A stretch of DNA of 25,648 nt from Chitinophagaceae bacterium (GTDB lineage Bacteria; Bacteroidota; Bacteroidia; Chitinophagales; Chitinophagaceae): assembly GCA_003456175.1 (NCBI GenBank), contig DMPB01000126.1, positions 17,575 to 43,222 on the forward strand, given 5' to 3'. The position numbers and the translations under genes are program-made. Within the stretch, counting starts at the first letter, position 1, and the number at the start of each line of letters is the position of its first letter. Positions 15,747 through 21,193 of the stretch are shown piece by piece. The notes beneath the pieces were generated by a model that was given only the letters and a program-made list of their open reading frames with translations, made no database searches and was not told where the DNA came from.

Positions 15747-16259
15747 ATGGAAAACGATTTATTGGTGAATAAAGTGGCCGAAAGTGGCATTGTAACCCTC
15801 GATTTAGAACAGTATTTACCGCAAGGCGAGTGGGTGGCGTTTGATATCAAACCCTATTTGTTCATGGAGTTGATTTTGAAAGAAAAAGATTTTAGAGCCG
15901 CCTTACTTACTACCGATTGGCAGGTATTTGCAGGCAAGCAAGTAACCATTACTTGTACTGCCGATGCTATTATACCTATGTGGGCTTATATGCTCATTGC
16001 CAATTATTTGCAACCGGTGGCCGCGGGTGTATATTTTGGTAGCGAAGCCGAGGCCAAAGTGCAAGTGTTATTGCAAAACATACAACAATTAAATGCCGCC
16101 GATTATACCGATAAGCGTGTGGTTATTAAAGGTTGCGGCGATGCGCCCATACCTGAAGCAGCCTATGTGGCAGCAACTGCTTTGTTACGCCCTGTAGCGA
16201 AAAGTATTATGTATGGCGAGCCTTGTAGTACGGTACCCATTTACAAGAAAAAACCATAG
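15747..16259 (+). CDS. DUF2480 family protein
   Basis: A 170-residue cytoplasmic protein matching DUF2480, a Bacteroidota family of unknown function. Typical features are the N-terminal NKVAESGIVTLDLEQY, FDIKPYLFMELILKEKDFR, the central TCTADAIIPMWAYMLIA and the C-terminal GCGDAPIPEAAYVAAT. Cysteines in TCTAD and KGCGD could bind metal, but this is speculation. No signal peptide or membrane segment. A perfect -7 box and an exact copy of the dispersed word lie directly upstream. Confidence 0.9.
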   Translation: MENDLLVNKVAESGIVTLDLEQYLPQGEWVAFDIKPYLFMELILKEKDFRAALLTTDWQVFAGKQVTITCTADAIIPMWAYMLIANYLQPVAAGVYFGSEAEAKVQVLLQNIQQLNAADYTDKRVVIKGCGDAPIPEAAYVAATALLRPVAKSIMYGEPCSTVPIYKKKP

Positions 16260-16380
16260 GGGCTGTGGGCTAGCGTACTAGCATCAACTGTGGTTCCGGC
16301 TGTTCGCTGCTACACCTTGTTACGCTTCGCTACACGGCGGCGTATTCGCTGCCATCCGGCAGCCTTTGGGCTTGGTTGCA
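16260..16380. other. GC-richer intergenic patch with degenerate TTCGCT repeats
   Basis: Three related units occur: TTCGCTGCTACAC (16303-16315), TTCGCTACAC (16326-16335) and TTCGCTGCC (16345-16353). A hairpin GCTGCC-ATCC-GGCAGC follows (16348-16363). The patch is visibly richer in G and C than its surroundings and has no credible ORF. It could terminate the DUF2480 transcript or be a remnant of a dispersed intergenic repeat; I cannot tell which. Confidence 0.45.
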
Positions 16381-16414
16381 GGTAGCTACATTTTTAAGTT
16401 TTCATTGGCGTTTT

Positions 16415-16428
16415 CATTTACCGTAAGG
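16415..16428 (-). repeat. Dispersed 14-bp word, exact copy upstream of the secreted-protein gene
   Basis: CATTTACCGTAAGG on the plus strand is followed 3 bp later by TAACCTTG (16432-16439), one base from TAnnTTTG. This is again a copy in a probable promoter spacer, 26 bp upstream of the ATG. Confidence 0.9.
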
Positions 16429-16454
16429 TAGTAACCTTGTTGAAAACCTAAGCC

Positions 16455-17060
16455 ATGCGACAATTATACTTTGTTCTTACATTATGCTTTTTCGGAGTGC
16501 TTCAAGCAGAAGCACAGCAACGTAGCATTGATACTGTTGTAGTTCGTGTTGATTCGATGTTTGAAAGCAAGTTCCACCGAAAGCTGTACGATAATAGAAC
16601 CAATGTTAAGTACCACTTGCAAGAGCGTGGTCGTGTTAGAGATATCATTGTGTTTTTGGCAACGTTAGAAGAACTAAAAACAGGCAACCGCCTTTATGCC
16701 GTTCGAGTTGATCAGCGTTTTAATCGTGGACTTTTCACCGATGCGCCACTTGCTAATGCAGAGTATATAGATGAAGATGAGTTGGCAACTTTTGTAGATT
16801 ACCTGAAGCAAGTGAAGCAAGATATCATGACTACCGATCATGTATCGCAAAACTATACCGAGTATCGTTTTTATACCCGTGCAGGTATTATGCTAGAGTG
16901 TTATACTGGCGTTAACCGTTGGCGTTGTGTATTGCATTACGAACTTGCTAAAATGCCCACCGATACGTACATTAATAACCCTGAGCGTTTAGAAGAATTA
17001 ATACAAACTCTTACTGAAATTGACCAAGAAATAAAAACCCTGCGTAAGAATCAGAAATAA
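16455..17060 (+). CDS. Secreted or periplasmic protein of unknown function
   Basis: A 201-residue protein that I do not recognise. Residues 1-20 form a signal peptide (MRQLYFVLTLCFFGVLQAEA). The mature part is mixed alpha/beta and rich in charged residues, with two cysteines (LECYTG and RWRCVLHY) that could form a disulfide. The C-terminal 25 residues (ERLEELIQTLTEIDQEIKTLRKNQK) look like an amphipathic helix or coiled coil. No lipobox, no metal motif and no membrane segment after the signal. It sits 33 bp before recQ on the same strand, but the two need not be related in function. Confidence 0.75.
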   Translation: MRQLYFVLTLCFFGVLQAEAQQRSIDTVVVRVDSMFESKFHRKLYDNRTNVKYHLQERGRVRDIIVFLATLEELKTGNRLYAVRVDQRFNRGLFTDAPLANAEYIDEDELATFVDYLKQVKQDIMTTDHVSQNYTEYRFYTRAGIMLECYTGVNRWRCVLHYELAKMPTDTYINNPERLEELIQTLTEIDQEIKTLRKNQK

Positions 17061-17093
17061 GTACAACAGCATGTTGTTAATTTGTGCATATAC

Positions 17094-18992
17094 ATGCTTA
17101 CACCACAACAAGCACTACAACAATACTTTGGCTATACCAGCTTTAGGGGCGAACAAGCAGCTATTATAGATGCGATACTCGCCGGTAACGATGTGTTGGC
17201 TTTGTTACCAACAGGTGGTGGTAAGTCGTTATTGTTTCAAATACCGGCACTTGTATTACCAGGTACATGTTTGGTGGTAAGTCCGCTAATAGCACTCATG
17301 AAAGATCAGGTGCAACAACTACAGCAAAAAGGTGTTGCTGCCGCTGCCATTGTAAGTGGCATGAGTAATTACGAAGTAGAAAGAGTTTTGCAACAAGCTA
17401 CCGATGGTAGCCTAAAGCTGTTGTATGTTAGTCCAGAACGGTTGCACACTCGTTTGTTTCAGGCTTACATAGAAAGTATTGATTGTAATTTAATAGCAGT
17501 AGATGAAGCCCATTGCGTGAGCCAATGGGGTTACGATTTTAGGCCTGCCTATCTACGAATTGCCGAGTTGCGTTCGTTGCTGCCACAAGTGCCAATATTG
17601 GCGGTTACAGCTTCTGCTACGCCAACTGTAGCAACCGATATACAACAGCAGTTGCAACTGCGTACACCCAAAGTTTTTCAGCAATCTTTTTTACGGCCCA
17701 ACCTGTCTTTTACCGTTCGGATAGTAGAAGATAAAATGCATCAGCTCGTACAAATTTTAACGAAGGTGCAAGGCAGTGCAGTGGTGTATTGTCGCAATCG
17801 GCGACGTACGCAAGAAATAGCCTATCAGCTCAATAGTTATAATATCAGTGCCGATTATTACCACGCTGGCTTATCGGGCGATATACGCCACGAGAAGCAA
17901 CAGGCGTGGATGGAAGATGCTACCCGTGTAATGGTTTGTACCAATGCTTTTGGTATGGGTATTAATAAGCCTAATGTGCGGCTTGTGATACATATGGACG
18001 TACCCGATTGTCTCGAAAACTACTACCAAGAGGCAGGCCGTGCCGGCCGCGATGGTAACAAAGCATATGCAGTTTTGCTGTATCAAGCAAGCGATGAGCA
18101 ATACTTACAATCGTTGCCCGAAATCCGCTTTCCATCGGTAGCGTTTATTCGGCAATTGTATCAGCATATCAGCGATTACTTGCAGGTGCCTGTTGGTTGT
18201 GGTGAAGGTGCGTATTATCGCTTCAACTGGTCGGAGTTCGTACACCTTTTTCAAATAGATATTGCCAAGGCATCGCATGGGTTACAAGTACTACAACAAG
18301 AGGGTCATCTATCGTTAACAGAACAGCAGTTTATACCATCAAAAGTAGAGGTAATTGCTTCGCGTGATGATATTAGAAGTTTAGAAACGCATCATGCCGA
18401 ATACGATGCTTTTCTAAAATGCTTGCTACGTACCTACGAAGGTATTTTAACCACACAGGTAAGCATTTTTGAACGACAAATGGCTAAGTTGTTACGTTGT
18501 AGTGAAACCGATGTAATAGCAGGGCTTCAATGGCTACATCAACACGATTATATTAGGTATAGAATGCGTACCGATGAGCCACAACTTTTTTTCAATACAC
18601 CACGAGCACCTGCCGCCGAGCTACACATTGGCTTACAACAATATGGTGAACGGAGGCGGGTTTTCGAAGCTCGCCTAGCGCAGCTACAACAATACATCAC
18701 TACAACAACACAGTGTCGTAGTGTGCAACTAGCCACCTATTTTGGCGATACTACGGCCACGCCTTGCGGTGTATGCGATATTTGCTTAGCACAAAAGGCC
18801 GAAACCATCACCAACGATACAAAGGCTGTTTTATTAGAAAGCATGTTAGCTGCACTTGAAACGCCAACCACAACACTAGCCTTACAGCAGCAGTTACAAG
18901 TACACAGAAATGTATTGTGGGAGTTATTACGCTATTTAGAAAGCGAAAACCGAATTAGCATTACAACCGATGGCGTTATTACCTTACGGTAA
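17094..18992 (+). CDS. recQ: ATP-dependent DNA helicase RecQ, short form without HRDC
   Basis: A 632-residue 3'-5' superfamily 2 helicase. Walker A is LLPTGGGKS (37-45), the DEAH box is at 137-140 (AVDEAHCVSQWGYDFRP), and motif VI is YYQEAGRAGRDG. The zinc-binding subdomain has four cysteines (C541, C558, C561, C564; CGVCDICL). The C-terminus is a short helical region without an HRDC domain, like the shorter of the two RecQ types found in many Bacteroidota. I start at ATG 17094; an in-frame TTG at 17082 is a less likely start. The last codons and stop (TTA CGG TAA) lie inside an exact copy of the dispersed 14-bp word, only 4 bp from the convergent DUF2461 stop. Confidence 0.95.
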   Translation: MLTPQQALQQYFGYTSFRGEQAAIIDAILAGNDVLALLPTGGGKSLLFQIPALVLPGTCLVVSPLIALMKDQVQQLQQKGVAAAAIVSGMSNYEVERVLQQATDGSLKLLYVSPERLHTRLFQAYIESIDCNLIAVDEAHCVSQWGYDFRPAYLRIAELRSLLPQVPILAVTASATPTVATDIQQQLQLRTPKVFQQSFLRPNLSFTVRIVEDKMHQLVQILTKVQGSAVVYCRNRRRTQEIAYQLNSYNISADYYHAGLSGDIRHEKQQAWMEDATRVMVCTNAFGMGINKPNVRLVIHMDVPDCLENYYQEAGRAGRDGNKAYAVLLYQASDEQYLQSLPEIRFPSVAFIRQLYQHISDYLQVPVGCGEGAYYRFNWSEFVHLFQIDIAKASHGLQVLQQEGHLSLTEQQFIPSKVEVIASRDDIRSLETHHAEYDAFLKCLLRTYEGILTTQVSIFERQMAKLLRCSETDVIAGLQWLHQHDYIRYRMRTDEPQLFFNTPRAPAAELHIGLQQYGERRRVFEARLAQLQQYITTTTQCRSVQLATYFGDTTATPCGVCDICLAQKAETITNDTKAVLLESMLAALETPTTTLALQQQLQVHRNVLWELLRYLESENRISITTDGVITLR

Positions 18993-18995
18993 ATG
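18982..18995 (+). repeat. Dispersed 14-bp word, exact copy spanning the recQ stop codon
   Basis: CCTTACGGTAAATG supplies the recQ stop TAA (18990-18992) and ends 1 bp before the stop codon of the convergent DUF2461 gene. Confidence 0.9.
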
Positions 18996-18996
18996 C

Positions 18997-19668
18997 CTAC
19001 GCCACTTCTACCAAGCCTTGATTTAGAAAAGCAATAAGTGGTTGTAACGCTTCAAAATGAGCTATGGTAGTGGGTATCATTGTTTTACCCGTAAGGGTGG
19101 CATCGGTAATGGGAGCAGATGCAATAAAACTTTTCAATTTTAAAAATGCAATGGCGGGGTTATCGGCTTCATAGCCTTTGGGTGGTCTGCTCAAGCTTAC
19201 ATCGGTAGTAGCCAAACCATCGAAGTATTGGCGAAAAGTTGGATGTTCAATAATGGCTTTGAAAGTATTAAAATTATAATCAATTTCTTGACGCACCTTT
19301 TGCAGTTCGGGTGCCATAGGCATATACAAACCACCGGCAATAAATGCAGCATTGGGCTCAATGTGCAAGTAATAGCCTGCCATGGCTAGTTTTTTGCCAC
19401 CCATGCTTAAACTAATGCCCATATTGGTTTTGTACGGACTTTTATCTTTACTGAAACGTACATCTCTATTGATTCTGAACACGCAATCCTTCACTTGTAA
19501 GTGTGCCAAAGTGGGGTCAATTGGTATCATTTTTTCCAACAATGTTGCTACCACATCGTGTACATTTTGCTTGGCTGCATCGTACTGCTTGCGATTGGCA
19601 TCAAACCAATATTTATGGTTATTGGCTGCGAGGTTGTGTAAAAAATCGAGTGTGCTTTTTGCAATCAT
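18997..19668 (-). CDS. DUF2461 family protein
   Basis: A 223-residue cytoplasmic protein matching DUF2461 (TIGR02453), widespread and of unknown function. Landmarks are the N-terminal FLHNLAANNHKYWFDANRKQY, RINRDVRFSKDKSPYKTNMG in the first half, GYYLHIEPNAAFIAGGLYMP in the middle and RPPKGYEADNPAIAFLKLKSF towards the end. Length and motif order are as expected for a complete gene. It is convergent with recQ, 4 bp apart. Its promoter seems to be built from an inverted pair of diverged copies of the dispersed word. Confidence 0.93.
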   Translation of the reverse strand: MIAKSTLDFLHNLAANNHKYWFDANRKQYDAAKQNVHDVVATLLEKMIPIDPTLAHLQVKDCVFRINRDVRFSKDKSPYKTNMGISLSMGGKKLAMAGYYLHIEPNAAFIAGGLYMPMAPELQKVRQEIDYNFNTFKAIIEHPTFRQYFDGLATTDVSLSRPPKGYEADNPAIAFLKLKSFIASAPITDATLTGKTMIPTTIAHFEALQPLIAFLNQGLVEVA

Positions 19669-19682
19669 AACTGTAGGGGTAG

Positions 19683-19696
19683 CCTTACGGCAAATG
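19683..19696 (+). repeat. Dispersed 14-bp word, one-mismatch copy, left arm of inverted pair
   Basis: CCTTACGGCAAATG (T to C at position 9). It forms an imperfect inverted pair with 19709-19722 across a 12-bp spacer. The changed base completes the -7 box TACATTTG on the minus strand. Confidence 0.8.
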
Positions 19697-19721
19697 TATT
19701 TGCGTGTTCATTTACCGCAAG
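19691..19721 (-). promoter_or_regulatory. Candidate promoter of the DUF2461 gene built from two repeat copies
   Basis: On the minus strand, CTTG (19718-19721) is followed after exactly 19 bp by TACATTTG (19691-19698). This fits the Bacteroidota consensus TTG-N17-23-TAnnTTTG. The -7 box ends 22 bp upstream of the ATG at 19668. Both boxes lie mostly inside copies of the 14-bp word, and each depends on a base that differs from the canonical word. Confidence 0.6.
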
Positions 19722-19722
19722 G
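19709..19722 (-). repeat. Dispersed 14-bp word, one-mismatch copy, right arm of inverted pair
   Basis: CATTTACCGCAAGG on the plus strand (CCTTGCGGTAAATG on the minus strand). The G at word position 5 completes the TTG of the -33 box. It lies 14 bp from the carB terminator hairpin. Confidence 0.8.
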
Positions 19723-19729
19723 TAGTTCT

Positions 19730-19763
19730 AAAAAACACATGCCAACCAGAATGGTTGGCATGT
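19730..19763 (-). terminator. Intrinsic terminator of the carB second-half gene
   Basis: On the minus strand, an 11-bp stem is formed by 19753-19763 and 19737-19747 (ACATGCCAACC on the plus strand) with a 5-nt loop. A GTTTTTT run follows (through 19730). It starts 10 bp after the stop codon. Confidence 0.88.
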
Positions 19764-19772
19764 AGTGTATGG

Positions 19773-20969
19773 TTACTTACTTAAATTCATACTACGCTCT
19801 TTGTACAAGCGGCGGAAGTATGGATCTCTTAAATCTTTAATGAAACGAATGGCTTCGCCGGTGCTCTTCATTTCTGGGCCTAGCTCTTTATTCACACCCG
19901 GAAATTTTTCAAAGCTGAACACAGGCTCTTTTATGGCAAAACCTTCGAGCTTTTTCTCAAACGAAAAATCGCTAAGCTTACTATGACCTAGCATTACTTT
20001 AGTGGCAACGTTTAAATAAGGTATTTGATATGCCTTGGCAATGAAAGGTGTGGTGCGGCTGGCACGTGGGTTGGCTTCTATTACAAACACATTACCATCT
20101 TTAACGGCAAACTGTATGTTAATAAGGCCGCGAATGTCTAAAGCACGTGCAATTTTTTCGGCATAGTATTCCATGGTGGCCACTACCAATGGCGTAAGGT
20201 TAAAAGCGGGTAATACTGCATTGCTATCGCCGCTATGAATACCTGCTGGTTCAATATGTTCCATTACGCCCATTACATGAAACTGCTCGCCATCGAAAAT
20301 GCCATCAATTTCGGCTTCTTGGCAGCGGTCTAAGAAATGGTCAATTAAAATTTTATTACCTGGAATATGTTTTAAGAGACTTACAACAGCTTTTTCAAGC
20401 TCTTCATCGTTAATTACAATACGCATACGCTGGCCACCGAGTACATAGCTGGGGCGCACCAATACCGGGTAGCCTACTTGTTGTGCCACCTCAATGGCTT
20501 CGTCGGTGGTATAAGCAGTGCCATATTGTGGGTAAGGGATGCCTAGCTCTTTGAGCATGTCGCTAAAGCGGCCACGGTCTTCGGCAATATCCATATTATC
20601 GAAGCTGGTGCCAATAATTTTAATGCCACGTTGGTGTAGTTTTTTGGCCAACTTCAAAGCAGTTTGTCCGCCTAGTTGTACAATAACGCCTTCGGGCTGT
20701 TCTAATTCAATAATTTCCCAGAGGTGCTCCCAATACACGGGTTCAAAGTAGAGCTTATCGGCAATATCAAAATCGGTACTTACCGTTTCGGGGTTACAGT
20801 TCACCATAATAGCTTCGTAACCACATTCTTTAATGGCAAGTAAGCCATGTACACAGCAGTAATCAAATTCTATACCCTGACCAATACGGTTAGGGCCACT
20901 GCCTAAAACAATAATTTTCTTCTTTTTACTGGGAATACTCTCGTTGGAATTCAGTGTAGCGTTGCTCAT
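19773..20969 (-). CDS. carB: Carbamoyl-phosphate synthase large subunit, second (carbamoyl-phosphate) half only
   Basis: A 398-residue protein equivalent to roughly residues 554-936 of E. coli CarB, the ATP-grasp half that phosphorylates carbamate. Visible motifs are LGSGPNRIGQGIEFDYCCVH (23-42), NCNPETVSTDFDIADKLYFEP (57-77), VLVRPSYVLGG (169-179), IEANPRASRTTPF (297-309) and GPEMKSTGE (364-372). The carboxyphosphate half, the oligomerisation domain and the C-terminal regulatory domain are all absent. The start is ATG 20969; an in-frame TTG at 20987 is less likely. The N-terminal half is not within this window, and a 224-bp divergent intergenic region lies upstream, so this looks like a true split gene rather than a frameshifted one. 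Confidence 0.9.
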   Translation of the reverse strand: MSNATLNSNESIPSKKKKIIVLGSGPNRIGQGIEFDYCCVHGLLAIKECGYEAIMVNCNPETVSTDFDIADKLYFEPVYWEHLWEIIELEQPEGVIVQLGGQTALKLAKKLHQRGIKIIGTSFDNMDIAEDRGRFSDMLKELGIPYPQYGTAYTTDEAIEVAQQVGYPVLVRPSYVLGGQRMRIVINDEELEKAVVSLLKHIPGNKILIDHFLDRCQEAEIDGIFDGEQFHVMGVMEHIEPAGIHSGDSNAVLPAFNLTPLVVATMEYYAEKIARALDIRGLINIQFAVKDGNVFVIEANPRASRTTPFIAKAYQIPYLNVATKVMLGHSKLSDFSFEKKLEGFAIKEPVFSFEKFPGVNKELGPEMKSTGEAIRFIKDLRDPYFRRLYKERSMNLSK

Positions 20970-20984
20970 GCTAAAAAAGTTGTG

Positions 20985-20992
20985 CAAAACTA
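20985..20992 (-). promoter_or_regulatory. Candidate -7 box upstream of the carB second-half gene
   Basis: TAGTTTTG on the minus strand is a perfect TAnnTTTG match 15 bp upstream of the ATG at 20969. No clear -33 box lies at the expected distance. If real, it supports separate transcription of the half gene. Confidence 0.35.
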
Positions 20993-21160
20993 AGGAAACT
21001 ACATCGGATGCCGTATTAAGAATTACAAGCCATGATGCACCACCAAAAAGTTAAAAAATCTACTATTCACGGAAGTGTAACTTTAGTTACGATATAGTAT
21101 TGTAATGTATCATACCTTTACCACACCACCAACTGTAAGCGATGTTGCCGTATGTTATCA

Positions 21161-21174
21161 CCTTACGGTAAATG
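21161..21174 (+). repeat. Dispersed 14-bp word, exact copy upstream of the DUF5686 gene
   Basis: CCTTACGGTAAATG, ending 19 bp before the ATG at 21194, in the divergent carB / DUF5686 intergenic region. Confidence 0.9.
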
Positions 21175-21193
21175 TTATTAAACCCTGAACCAC

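Noticed and set aside
15813..15826. TATTTACCGCAAGG inside the DUF2480 gene
   Set aside because: Two mismatches and a different frame (YLPQG, a stretch that looks typical of the family); not counted as a copy.
17708..17720. FTVR peptide in RecQ that could have carried the word
   Set aside because: The codons (TTT ACC GTT CGG) do not match the word, so it serves as a useful negative comparison rather than a copy.
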